From Saitoella complicata NRRL Y-17804 (taxonomy: Eukaryota > Ascomycota > Saitoellomycetes > Saitoellales > Saitoellaceae), in NCBI RefSeq assembly GCF_001661265.1, contig NW_017566998.1, forward strand, positions 372,001-436,000: DNA of 64,000 nt, read 5' to 3'. Of this stretch, positions 11,251 through 25,318 are shown piece after piece. The notes under the pieces were generated by a model. That model worked only from the letters and a program-made list of their open reading frames with translations. It was not told the DNA's origin and ran no database searches. Position 1 is the stretch's first letter; each line of letters begins with the position of its first letter. Made by a program: the position numbers and the translations under genes.

Positions 11251-11407
11251 CTCTTGTTATTTGCTCTCGTGTTGCGATTTCGTCGACGGTAGACTTTTTG
11301 GCGGAACATTGAACAGTATGTCCAGTCACGTGTGGATCTGGAGAGAAGCGCGCCCTGCACCAAGCTGCTTGCCGTACGACCATCCAGTAAAGATACAACC
11401 AACCAAC

Positions 11408-12014
11408 ATGATTGCTGCCGCCGCTCGCCCTGCCTTCGCTGCTTCCCGTACCGTTGCTGCCCGCAACTTCTCCGCTACTGCTGCCCGTCGCTCCGGCGGT
11501 CACGGTGGTGATGGTATGTTCTCTCTGCTCCTCGATTTGACCACGCCGTCATATTTTACTAACATCACTCTCTCTGTGCAGGCCCTCGCGAGTATGTTTG
11601 CAATACAGTCGATCAACGTCGAAACTCATACTAACGTGCATGGCTTTAGGAACCTTCCTTTCACGGTCGGCTCTAAGTACGGTTTGGCCTTCAAGATGAC
11701 TGCGTGAGTAATCTTGCGTCCCACCCGCATATGTCGTTGAATACATGCTAAAGATATGATAGTTTCTTGGGTAACCTGCTCCCCGTTCACGCATTTCCGT
11801 CCCATACGCTTGGGCGGACCGTGGGCTCAATGCTGCGACATCTGCTGAAGTTCGGTCTGTTGCTAACGTACACGCACAGGTTTTGGATTCGCCCTCCCCT
11901 TCGTCGCTGCTGCATGGCAGTTGAGCAAGTGTAAGTACTCTTTTCCTATACCGCCGTACGGCCGATGACCTCAGAATATCGAGTGACTAACTATCCTGTA
12001 CAGCTGCCGCATAA
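11408..12014 (+). CDS. COX8: Cytochrome c oxidase subunit of the Cox8/COX7C family, with two microexons
   Basis: This small inner-membrane subunit belongs to respiratory complex IV. I rebuilt six exons: 11408-11513, 11582-11591 (10 nt), 11650-11703, 11763-11770 (8 nt), 11880-11930 and 12004-12014. Every junction has GT-AG borders and the frame closes to a 79-residue protein. The first 35 residues are an Ala/Arg-rich mitochondrial presequence (MIAAAARPAFAASRTVAAR). The mature part reads GPRENLPFTVGSKYGLAFK then MTAFLGFGFALPFVAAAWQL, which carries the COX7C signature (N-x-PF, then one membrane helix with GFALPF). Without the 8-nt exon TTTCTTGG the frame is wrong, and the residues AFLG fill exactly the gap seen against animal COX7C (SFLGTGFALPF). 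Confidence in the family is high. The microexons are inferred, not observed in RNA. Confidence 0.88.
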
Positions 12015-12156
12015 GCGACATGGTTACTTGCGAGAAGGAAGTTTGTGATGATAATATAATTGATCCTCTAACTTTGCCGTGTTCTTCACATTGATTGTAT
12101 GCTCCTCTGATCTCGCCTCGAGCTCGACCGGCCGTATATGCATGTAGCTGCAAGAG

Positions 12157-15100
12157 ATGCAGGCCCTTGAACTTTATTTCCCAAGTACAAGTAAACCATT
12201 CTCGACGACTTTAGACGAAGCAACCATGAGAAGTTTGATCCCGGTGAAGAGGTCGCGTTGTCAGGTTGATTCTGTAACAGTCCCGGACTTACCCATATCC
12301 GCGGTTGCGGTTGATCCGGTATCGAATGCGACTCTCGTGACGTTGGGACCTACGGAGGACGGTCCCTCGATAGAGTTGAAGCGTGTTCGAGATGGATTCG
12401 CCGAGGATGTTGTATCTTGGGACGCGCCTTCTCCATTACCAGATCTCGCCACGGATCAGGTTCTTTCGCTACGGTATCTCTCAGACCTGGCCACCTCGTG
12501 TGTGGTATTGCGAGGTGGTGATATTATCCTCATCCGAGACGAACCAATGGAAGGCGAAGATAAGATCGAAATCGTTGGCTCTGTGGACGCCGGTATCCTT
12601 GCAGCAGAGTGGTCCCCAGACGAAGAGGTCCTTGCTCTTGTGACAGGCGCTTCCACCTTCTTGCTCATGACGAAGACCTTCGAAAGTATCGCAGAAGTCT
12701 CCCTGACCCAAGAAGATATCACCAACTCCTCAAATCACGTCTCGGTCGGTTGGGGAAAGTCCGAGACACAGTTTCGCGGTAAGCGTGCCAAGGCATCCCT
12801 ACGCGACCCTACATTGCCAGACAAGATCGACGAAGGCGTCCTCAGCCATAAAGACGACGGACGAACCTGGATCAATTGGAGAGGAGATGGAAGCTATGTC
12901 GCGATCAACAGGATTGAAGAAGGCCCAAGGCGAGCCATCAGGGTTTACACCAGAGAGGGATCATTGGACAGCGTCAGTATCGCCGTAGATGGCATGGAGG
13001 GAGTTTTGAGCTGGAAACCTACAGGCCAAGTCATAGCCTCCACTCAGCGATCTGATACCGGGGTTGATGTCATATTCTTCGAACGAAACGGTCTTCGTCA
13101 TGGAGAGTTCTCCCTCCGCATGGCCGAGGGTGATGATGATGTCGTTCAGCAACTCAAATGGAACACTGATTCGTCCATTCTTGCCGTGTGTTTCTCGTCC
13201 AAAGTTCAACTCTGGACGACAAACAACTTCTACTGGTACCTGAAGCAGGAGATTCCCTGTCTTAACGGATACACCGCTGTTGACTGGCATCAGGAGAAAC
13301 CCACTGTGCTCTTTGTAGCTGCCTCTGGCGTTCTTGAGGTGCACGAGTTCACATTCGCTGTCCTTGCTGGCAGTACGTCTCCTCCGTACGATTTTGGATC
13401 AACAGCTGTGGTCGACGGGAAGAATCTCAAACTCACCCCCCTTCGAGTTGCGAACGTCCCGCCACCTATGGCTTTCCGCGAGGTGGAATTGCAATCTACA
13501 CCTACACATGTTTCGTTTGGTTACTCTAGCACTGTCATAGCTGTTCTGCGGAACGCATCCGTTGATATCATCGAGTGGCCGCTTACGATAAACCAATATT
13601 CCCTGCCTCAAATAATCGGATCAGTCGACCTCGCATCACATTATGCGGACACGCAACCACGGCAGATCGTCCTGCTTGGGGAGAGGGCGATAGCCGTCAT
13701 TTCCGATCAAGCAAATCAGTCGGTAATCAAGATCTTTCAGATCACGCCGAGCTTTGAAGCGGAGCAGTTATGGGAGACTATCACCGATCAGCAGGTACTT
13801 CTCGCCGGCTCCTCTGAAGATGGAACAACGCTCTATTACGAACTTCAAGACAACGCTGTTCATAGGATTGATAATGCAGTGACTGAAGAAAGGAGCTCGG
13901 AACGTTTAGTAAAGCTTCCGGGAAGATGCACACGCTTTGAGGCGGTGAAGACAGCTGATCATGTAAGTTCATTCACGTCTTCTATTGGTTATTGGCTAAC
14001 GCAATTCGACAGGCCGTCGTTTTTGCTCTGAGCGGAAACGGTAAGCTTTTTGCCAACGATCGTCTTCTTTCATCGTCCTGTACTTCTTTTGTCGTAACAC
14101 CAACACATCTCGTCTTCTCAACAGTACAGCATACGCTCAAGTTTGTCCTGTTAGGACAAGCAGCAGCAGGTAGGCGATTCCCAAATAGTCTGAATGATGA
14201 TTTGTCTCACGCTTTGAATCAGATCTCGCTGTGCCTGCCGATGATGCACCGGCGTCGGATGAACGACTGCGCAGTATCGAGCGTGGAAGCCGAATCGTGC
14301 AAGTCATGCCATCAACCGTCGCCCTCGTTCTCCAGCATCACCGCGGTAACCTTGAGACGGTATACCCGCGAGCTTTGGTGCTGGCGGGCGTTCGCGACAA
14401 CATTGACCGCAAGGATTACCACTCCGCGTTCATGGCTTGTCGAACTCATCGCATCGATATGAACATCTTGTATGACTACGCACCTGTTCAATTCCTTGAG
14501 AACGTGAAGTTGTTTATTACGCAGCTTGGCAAAAGTGAACACCTTGACCTGGTGTTGTCTGGTCTTAGCGAAGAAGACGTAACGCAAACTTTATATCGGT
14601 TGACTGATGTCACTTCAGGCGCATTGCCAGCGGAGCAATCGAAGCCCGCAAAGGGCAAAGTCACTGCCATTTGTGATGCGGTTTTGGCAGTCCTTGCTGC
14701 CGACTTCGCGGACACGCACGTCAAGTCAATGCTCACTTGCCATTTGAGTAAGGTCATCCCCGATAGGGAAGCCGCTTTACTTCTTGTGAAGGACCTCAAG
14801 GACAAGAACTCCGGTCTGTTGGATGAGGCCGTGGAGCATATCACTTTCCTGGCAGACGTGAACAAGCTGTACAATGACGCTCTTGGGCTGTACGATCTTG
14901 GTCTGACCCTACTGATTGCTCAACAATCGCAGAAAGATCCCCGCGAATACATGCCATTCTTACAAAGGCTTCATGCGCTGACAGAAGTCCGACGAAAGTT
15001 TGTCATCGATGATCATCTTTCAAGATTCGCAAAAGCTCTTGTACATCTCAACGTGCTAGGCGATGATACGTTTGATGAGGTCTCTGATTATGTTGTCAAA

Positions 15101-16171
15101 CACGCACTATACACAACGGCTTTGGACATTGTGAAGTATCACCGAACGAAATACGATGTGATACTTCGCAAATACGCGGAACACCTGCTTCACATCAAGA
15201 AGCCAGATCAGGCCGGTCTTGCTTTCGAAATGGTACGTGACGAACGAGCCGCGATGGACGCATATCGCCAGGCAGGTATGTGGAAGGAGGCAATGTCTCT
15301 TGCGGTCGTTCTCGGTGAACAACCCGCTGCTATCAAGTATCTCGCTGAGGCCATGATCCCCTTGTTGGTCGAAAAGCGTCGTTATCTCGAAGCGGCTACT
15401 GTATACGTAGAGTATATGCAGAAAGTTGATGAGGCAGCGAAAATCCTCTGCAAAGGATACGCTTATGCCGAAGCAATACGGCTTGTTACCTCACACGATC
15501 AGCTTGATTTGCTCGAGAGTCTGATTAAGCCTGCGATGATAGAAGGGTTTGTTCAGTTGTCAGAGCTGCTAGCTGACTGTAAGCGTCAACTGAATGCTCA
15601 ATTGCCGCGTCTTCGAGAGCTGAGAATCAAGAAGAAAGAAGATCCTCAGGCATTTTTTGAGGGCATCCAGGAAGAAGACATCCCTGATAACATGTCTGTT
15701 GCAGCGACGGATGTGTCGACCAATCTCTCCCTTTTTACACGTTACTCTACCAAAACTGGTACGACGGCCAAGACTGGGAAGACTGGCAATACGACAGCGT
15801 CAACGCGTGCGAAACACAAGCGCCGTGAAGAACGGAAACGTGCCCGCGGTAAGAAGGGTAGTGTATACGAGGAGGAGTACCTTCTGAATTCAATCCGTCG
15901 GTTGATTGATCGCGTGAACGATGCACGCAATGATGCCACGTCCCTCGTTGTAGGGCTCGCACGTTTCAATCTTAGGGAGCAGGCCGGTGAGGTGCAGCGC
16001 CTTATAGTCGCGCTTATTGAGGAGCTCCGCGACTGCCTGGACGAAGTATTCTCGGAGCCGCTGCTCGTTGTTTCCTCTGACCCCGAGAAAGATCAGCTTG
16101 AGCTGGCAGATATTACCGCACCTGTTGTGGCAGCATTTCAGCAACTTTCTGTCTTGCAACTGGGTGTTTAG
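12157..16171 (+). CDS. ELP1: Elongator complex subunit Elp1 (Iki3)
   Basis: This is the scaffold subunit of Elongator, which modifies wobble uridines of tRNA (mcm5/ncm5) in the cytoplasm. There are three exons: 12157-13962, 14013-14169 and 14223-16171, with introns of 50 and 53 nt. Together they encode 1303 residues, the normal family length. The N-terminal half is the double WD40 beta-propeller region (for example WINWRGDGSYVAINR, VDWHQEKPTVLFVA). The C-terminal half is TPR-like helices and contains the basic tRNA-contact stretch KHKRREERKRARGKKG (near residue 1175). An in-frame ATG at 12226 (MRSLIPVKRS) aligns with the start of other Elp1 proteins (MRNL), so translation may begin there rather than at 12157. 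The gene is tandem with COX8 and convergent with MVD1. Confidence 0.95.
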
Positions 16172-16292
16172 AATTTTGCATTAGGAGATGTTCTAAGATT
16201 TATGCAGGCCATTACTTATGTCCCATGCCGTTTCATTGTCTTCGCTCCTTCGATGCATCTTCCACGTCTTATAGCCAAAATCATTCTGTCAT

Positions 16293-17529
16293 TCAATGCC
16301 CCTTCAAGGATTTAGGAAGTCCATCCTGCCCAATCAAACCCTTATCCTGCGCGATGCTGACAGGGTCACCGCCAACTTGCGTGAGGATCAAACGTGTAAT
16401 TCCCTGCGACACAGCATCCAACGTTCGTGAGTCGAATCCTTCAGGCAGACTTGCAGCAAGCGCAGCATCCCGTTCCCGCCATCCATCGATGTTTGCAAGG
16501 CATTTTTTCAAGGCCCCCAAAACAATTTCCTCATTCTCAACAGTATAGTAAATAACGCAGTTCGGCCCTGCATCGTACGTGTATGCCGCAATAACCTTGC
16601 CTGCGGACCTATTGAGCTCTTCCACGAAACGGATACAAGCGCGAGAGGTATCGTTCAGATAGAAAATAGGAGGGGAAGTATCAAGGCATACAGCATGAAA
16701 CTGGTTGGAGTCTTTCATCGTGAGATCAGCGAAAGCCTCAAAATCCTTCTCTTTGATGGCACGCTTCATGGCCGACATGCGCTCCGGAACAACCACATCA
16801 GCGCGATGACGGAAAAGAGCAGAGGTAGCAACGGTAGCTTGCATTCCAGCAGTAGATGGGACTGTCTTGCGCTCCGCCGAAACGACAAGAACAGCGGCAC
16901 GCATCTCAGGCCAATGCGATTGCGGTGCCACCTGCTCAGCCAGGGAGTCGTTGCCATCATCCGCCTCGCCCATTTCCCACGATACATAGCCACCCATCAA
17001 AGACCGACAGGCCGATCCAGATCCCTGTCTTGCGATCCGAGAAAGGTCCTTCGCGGACTGTGGGAGTTGGTAGAGGTCAGCGATAGCGCGCACCAAAGCA
17101 GCAAAACCAGCAGCCGATGAGGCGAGTCCGGCGGCGGTCGGGAAGTTGTTTTCTGAGCAGATATGAAGTTTGAAGGTGCTTAACCTGGGCGCGGAGGGGT
17201 TTTCCTGCTCAAGCTCTGCGCGGAGTTGACGCAGGTTGTCGATGCAAGCGGTGAGACGAGAGCTAGTTGCGACGCTCTCCTCAACGCCATTGAGCCATAG
17301 GCGATCTTCAGTGAAGGTGGGCGAGCATGAAGCAGTCGTAAGAGCTCTCAAATCATCTTGAGAGAGAGTAACGGACAACGAAGAGTTGGTGGGGAGGTTC
17401 AATTTCGCATCACGCTTACCCCAGTACTTGATAACCTGGAATACAATTAGCACCGGGTGCACGGGGTGGCTGTAGGTTACATACCGCAATGTTTACGGGA
17501 GCGGTTGTGGTTGCTTGATAAAGTTCCAT
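16293..17529 (-). CDS. MVD1: Diphosphomevalonate decarboxylase (mevalonate pathway)
   Basis: The enzyme converts mevalonate diphosphate and ATP to isopentenyl diphosphate, CO2 and ADP, the last committed step toward ergosterol and other isoprenoids. Exon 1 (17485-17529) encodes MELYQATTTAPVNIA. A 49-nt intron (17436-17484) leads to exon 2 (16293-17435), which resumes with VIKYWGKRD. The protein is 395 residues, like yeast Erg19 (396). The GHMP-kinase ATP motif PTAAGLASSA is at about 114-123. The catalytic Asp is D303 in AYTYDAGPN, equivalent to yeast D302. The start ATG lies 266 bp from the divergent HCCS gene. Confidence 0.96.
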
Positions 17530-17795
17530 CTTTCGAAGCCGTCTTTGTTTGTTTACGACAGGTTCGATGTTGTCCTGGACGTGTATGGCCGTTCCCAGGG
17601 CACACGCAGGAGGTGCTCCCGTAAATCACAAGGAAGAGCTGCTTGATAACTATATTATAACTAAAAACAGTATCGGCGACATTGTACTCCTCTCCCTCCG
17701 GACGCTTCAGCTATCGCCTCAACGGTACCCTGAGTTGTCAACGTTACAGGCGCACGGCCCAAACCTGGAAAAGCTATTGAACAGCACCTATAACG

Positions 17796-18636
17796 ATGGC
17801 TGATCAAGCACCAACAACGGCGAACCAGTGTCCAGTGCCGCACGTCAAAAGAGGTGAATGGCTCGCCGCTGCAAAAGGCGCACCGGAGCAAACCGTACCG
17901 ACAACGCAAGCACCAAGTGCTGAGGGAGGAAAGTGTCCGGTACCGCACGATGCTCGAGAAACATGGCTAGGCGCCGGCAACGAGCGCAGCTCATCACCAC
18001 AGATATCTCCACTGAACAACATGCCTGTCGAACCTCAACAAAAGCCGCGTCCTGGACAATCAGCATCACTCCCTACCGAACGTGAGATTTCGACAATCCC
18101 GCGGCTTGAGTCCGAGAGCGACGGATACCGCGGAGCAGACAAGGGCTCATCCAACTGGGTCTATCCTTCAGAGCAGATGTTTTTCGATGCTATGCGACGA
18201 AAGAGTTGGAATCCAGACGCAGAGGATATGAAAGTTATTGTTCCTATTCACAACGCTGTCAATGAGAGGGCATGGCAAGAGATTATGAAATGGGAAAAGC
18301 CCTATGATTCGAAATCGTAAGCATGTCCTTCCTTGTCCTACGTATCTATTCTGACAGTCACACAGTTGTGGAGGTCCGAAACTCGCCAAGTTCGAGGGCG
18401 ATGCCTCGAAGATAACTCCGAAGGCACGGCTGTTGAACCTGCTGGGTTACAACCTTCCTTTTGATCGACATGATTGGACGGTGGATCGTTGCGGTCAAAA
18501 AGTGGAATATGTCATCGATTTCTATAAAGGAGCAGGAGAAAACTCCCTATCATTTTATCTAGATGTGCGACCCAAATTCACAGCAGAGGGCGCGAAAATG
18601 AGGATAGGCCGGTTCTTTAGGGATATCTTTGCGTAA
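17796..18636 (+). CDS. CYC3: Holocytochrome c synthase (cytochrome c heme lyase)
   Basis: The enzyme attaches heme covalently to cytochrome c in the mitochondrial intermembrane space. Two exons (17796-18316 and 18366-18636, 49-nt intron) encode 263 residues. Two heme-regulatory CPV motifs occur near the N-terminus (QCPVPH at about 11-16, KCPVPH at about 46-51). The conserved core includes VYPSEQMFFDAM, the heme-ligand His in VPIHNAVNERAW, and HDWTVDRCG near the C-terminus. No cleaved presequence is expected for this family. I cannot tell cytochrome c from c1 specificity. It is convergent with NDC1; the stops are 45 bp apart. Confidence 0.95.
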
Positions 18637-18681
18637 CGCCTGAAGCCAGTTTCGTACAATCTTCGTTGCTCACTGTTTGCT

Positions 18682-20801
18682 TCAAATACGATGATTTGCG
18701 ATATTCTCACATCGCAAAGCCGCCTCGCTAGAAAGTCCCATTTGTCCCATGTATTCAGCGAATACAAGAACGATATCCGCCAAGCCGCTGTGCAATGCCC
18801 TCAGAATGATATCAATCTCTGGGAGAAGAACGGCATAAGGTCGTGCAGTTGACTGAGTATCATTAGCCGGAAGCTCCGGCATCTTACAGAAAGCTTCCAG
18901 CGCTGACATCGTAGAAGAGAATGCCTCCACAACCAGACGAATGTCTCGCTGCACAAGACCTAATGTGTCTTCTTGCACCGAAACCACGATCAGGCGCGAC
19001 AAGGCTTGAAGCAAACGTCAGTAAACGGACTCGCATGAATTGGAACTTCACCTACCTAGAACTGCCAGGACTTGTAACCGCGGCTCCGGGATAAGGCTCC
19101 TAACCTGCAACTGCAGTGTCTGCCGGAACAATGCTCCAACAGTAGACTTGTAGAATCCTCCGAAACGCGACGACAACGCCGTTTCAACGGAGCTTTGAGC
19201 AGGGCGCAAAACTTGGGCGGATTTCGTCACAAGCTGATCGGGAAGCTTCATCGCTGCTGCTGCTGACCCTTCACTCTTGAATCGATCCAAGATGTTGCGC
19301 TTCTGCGGACCGGTCACGAAAATGTTGTCGTTTCGCACTGGGATATGGGGAGGTGAACTTGCAATCGCACTTTCCTGCTGCGTGTGTATAACAGGAGCCG
19401 GAGCCGATCCGGTCGACGATACCTGCTTACTTCCCTGCACAAAATGCGGCGGTAACGATTCGGTGACACGTACAAGCGTTTGCAGGCTCTGTTTCACGAT
19501 CTGCTCCCAAGGATTTGGTTTTACCTCGATATCGCGAAAAATACTAGCTCGGCGAGCTCTATCATGGTAAGCGATTTGAAGCAGCTCCTCAAAGGCCAAA
19601 ATCTGCGTATGCAATCTCGCCGACGACAAACCTGTCACCAACGTGCCGTTCGGATTGAGCGATTTCTGGCTCAAGGGCACGCCTTCCTTAGAACCAGCCT
19701 GGGACATCGCGATACTGAACAGCACATGTGCAGTTTCCCATAGGGCGACAGTCACGAAGATCACATCGAAGGAGCGGAAGAGGAGTCCAAGAGTGACCGG
19801 ATACGTAGGTAAAGCAGTGGAACGCGGGAGTCTAATGAACAGGTTAGGATAGCTTTAACATGCAAACTGAAGCAACGTACTTGTAGAAAAGACGAGCCGC
19901 CTTTATGATCAAAGGCCATTCGTATACCCTTACTAAAGCATGCACGATCGGTGCGATCAGGGCCACTCCAAAGGATAAAATGGCAGCTTTAAGGACGCCC
20001 TGTACGATGCAGTTCGTTGTCGGCCCTCCGCCAGTCTGTTATATAATGTTAGAACTTGTAGAAGACGGTGTTGGTCATGTACATGCCCGTACTGCAGGGA
20101 ACCTGATCCGGTCCCTGTCAACAAGAAGGTGGATTACTGACGAAACAATACCGGCCAAGGTGCTGACAGTGAACATGTATATATATCTTTCGTTAATCCG
20201 AGGGAGCTCGTATCCCCTAACAACTCGGTTAGTTACCTTGGCAGCTCAGAGGTTAGGGTGTACACACGTCGGCGACGTCGTCCAGCCTAGTTCGGCTGAC
20301 TGGTCCGCGTTTCGCAAGTATACGCCCATGATCAGCCATGCGGAAACAGTGTAGGTCATGACTGTACTGAGAGCAGAGAAGCTGAAGAACTGGCGCACAA
20401 GATACGTCCATAGATTGCTGCATGGGTAAGAACCAACTGGATCATGATCAGAGGAAGCTCAAGATGTTTGTGAAGTCGACTTACCATGCAGATTGCTCTT
20501 CCTCAGAACAAAGATGGGAAATGTTGTTCCAATAGCCACGTTGAGAGCGCGAAGAAGCGTCCAACTCCACGGAAACAGCCGCCAGATCACTACAGCAGGT
20601 GTCAGCGTAATCAACAGGAAACGAATACCATGGCATACCATTTCCACTTCCAAACAGCCATGCAACGAAGTAACACACGACAAAAGCCGTCCCATTCGCT
20701 GCGAAATACCGTGATTGTAGGTCCTCCCTCAGGATCTCGTGGTAGTTTCGCAGAGGCATCCAGTGCAGCTGCTCCTTCGAGGTCTTTTTGATAGAGACCA
20801 T
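18682..20801 (-). CDS. NDC1: Ndc1-type transmembrane nucleoporin
   Basis: Ndc1 anchors nuclear pore complexes, and in fungi spindle pole bodies, in the nuclear envelope. I rebuilt seven exons on the minus strand: 20639-20801, 20485-20589, 20268-20436, 20093-20216, 19881-20035 (donor at 19880), 19056-19831 and 18682-19004. The introns are 48-57 nt and many carry CTAAC or TACTGAC branch sites. They give 604 residues. The N-terminal half holds several membrane segments (FVVCYFVAWLFG; WTLLRALNVAIGTTFPIFVL; YIYMFTVSTLAGIVSSVIHLL; AAILSFGVALIAPIVHALV). The family landmark LPRINERYIYMF follows the third. The C-terminal half is soluble and ends CENIANHRI. The family call rests on topology and the NERY motif. 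Confidence 0.85.
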
Positions 20802-21016
20802 ATTGAAATGGTCAACGGGTTGGTTGCGCTTGCAATTGCGTTGAGTTTTGAATGTTTACGATATTACGACGAGGCATGCGCGTGCCCTGTCCCTCGATGC
20901 ACTGGCTGCTGTGGAGCGTAAGAGGGTAGGATATTTTGGTGTTGACAAGAAGAAAATATTCAATTCATTACGTAAGTACTTAGACAGCTGCAACTTGTAT
21001 CCCTTGGTATTCATCA

Positions 21017-23791
<2,775 letters not shown>

Positions 23792-24275
23792 CTAGGGCCA
23801 GGAGGATGAAGTTGCAGGTGTAGACAGATGGGAATGTACGTCGTTCGTTGCAACGCAATTGATGAGGGATGACGGTCGTGACACGCAGGCCAACAGATGA
23901 ACAACTGAACCTTATCGCCAAGAACAGCTGGTGAATTGCAGACGACTTTACGGTTTGTCTATTTGGTTGCTCGATGGCTGTAACCTGTTGAGGCGGCTAC
24001 CTGCAACTCTGATGCAAGACCTCACGCCTTCGTCTGTCCGGCGCGAGGGGCCGTGACTGTAAGTACATCTGATACAGTACATGGGCAGACATCATGAATG
24101 GGACGGTCTCATAAGAGATGTATTATACTGTCTCTGATAAGCTACATGAAGCATCTCCGCGATGCTGTCCTTTTCGACGGACACGCAGTCTCTCCGTACC
24201 CAATTTATTCACGGTTCGATCAAACGGTCGATCCAACCAATGCACCCAACACTTGCCATCTCTCCGTCATCACCT
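23792..24275. other. Upstream region of RSP5 and downstream region of the PABPN1-like gene
   Basis: These 484 bp contain only short chance frames. I see no RNA gene or repeat. The RSP5 promoter should lie in the part next to 23791, but no clear TATA box is visible. Confidence 0.4.
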
Positions 24276-24939
24276 TTAGTAAGGCGTGAAACCACCCCGT
24301 CCTCTTCCACGGAAGCCGCCTCTGTAACCACCTCCCCGAGGTCCACCTCTGAATCCACCACGACCGCGACCCCTTCCACGACCTCTTGCGCTCATGCCTG
24401 GTACATTTGTACGCTTAGGAGTCACCTTAAGCGGCCTGCCATGAAAGGTACTTTCATTCAGAAGTAGAGCCTGGGGTACAAGGCTTGGTTCTGCAAATTC
24501 CACGTATGCAAAGCTATCAAAACCGTCAATCGATGTCCTCCGTTGTGCATTGACTCGGAAGAACTTACCCTTTAGGATGCCCGGTGTACTTGTCACATAG
24601 AATCGTGACGCGGTTGATTGTCCCACAACTGCTGAAATGTGCTTGGATTTCCTCAGGTGTGGCAGCATAATCGACGTTTCCCACGTAAACACTCCGTGAA
24701 TCGACTTCTTCCTTGTTTTCCTCCAATAACTCCGATTCTTGGTTTAAGGATTCTGTCATTTCTCTAAGCTTAGCTGCTTCCGCCTCCATTTCGGCGACTT
24801 TTCGCTTCATCGCCTTTGGGATGATATTAGCATCGCTATCTTGTAAACATCGGTGAATCCTCACCTCCAAGTCATTCTCATCAAGGCCCACAGCCTGATT
24901 CACTTGCACCTCCTCTTGAACGGTGAGATCAGCAGACAT
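24276..24939 (-). CDS. PAB2: Nuclear poly(A)-binding protein of the PABPN1/Pab2 type
   Basis: Proteins of this type bind poly(A) tails in the nucleus and act in 3'-end formation and exosome-linked RNA decay. Exon 1 (24569-24939) and exon 2 (24276-24513) are separated by a 55-nt intron and encode 202 residues. An N-terminal acidic coiled coil ([18 protein letters not shown], about 43-60) precedes one RRM ([20 protein letters not shown], then GFAYVEF). The sequence [16 protein letters not shown] matches the PABPN1 signature, and the splice junction falls inside HPKG/FAYVEF. The tail is RGG-rich and ends GGFTPY, like the SPY ending of PABPN1. It is divergent from shugoshin; MTR4, an exosome helicase, is encoded in the same window. 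Confidence 0.93.
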
Positions 24940-25318
24940 GGTGTATAAGACGCGTAATGTCGAACAGTGGAGGTTTTCGAGGCGAGGTCAGCGGTGAGTA
25001 TTCGAGGCAGGCAGCTTAATGCAACCCCGAGGCGGTCAGTGCAGGTGAAGATGTCACGGCGAGAATTGTCATGACAAACGCTACTTGAAGAGATGTTATA
25101 GTTGGTTGGCCTACATTTACTTTTCCAACAGTCTTTTCTTGACACGTCCCGTGTATAGAGACGCTCAACACCTGGTTGTTATGGGGGCCCTGCTATGCAG
25201 GTGAATGCGTGTTTATGTAAACAGAGGCCTTGGAGCAGTTCACCACCAAAAGTCAGTCCGGGTCAAGCAGATTCAGCCGTTGATGGTCAGAGTAGCTGAG
25301 CAACCGCCGGTCGACTCT
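24940..25318. promoter_or_regulatory. Divergent promoter region of the PABPN1-like and shugoshin genes
   Basis: There are 379 bp between the two start codons. No clear TATA box or repeat is seen. Confidence 0.3.
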
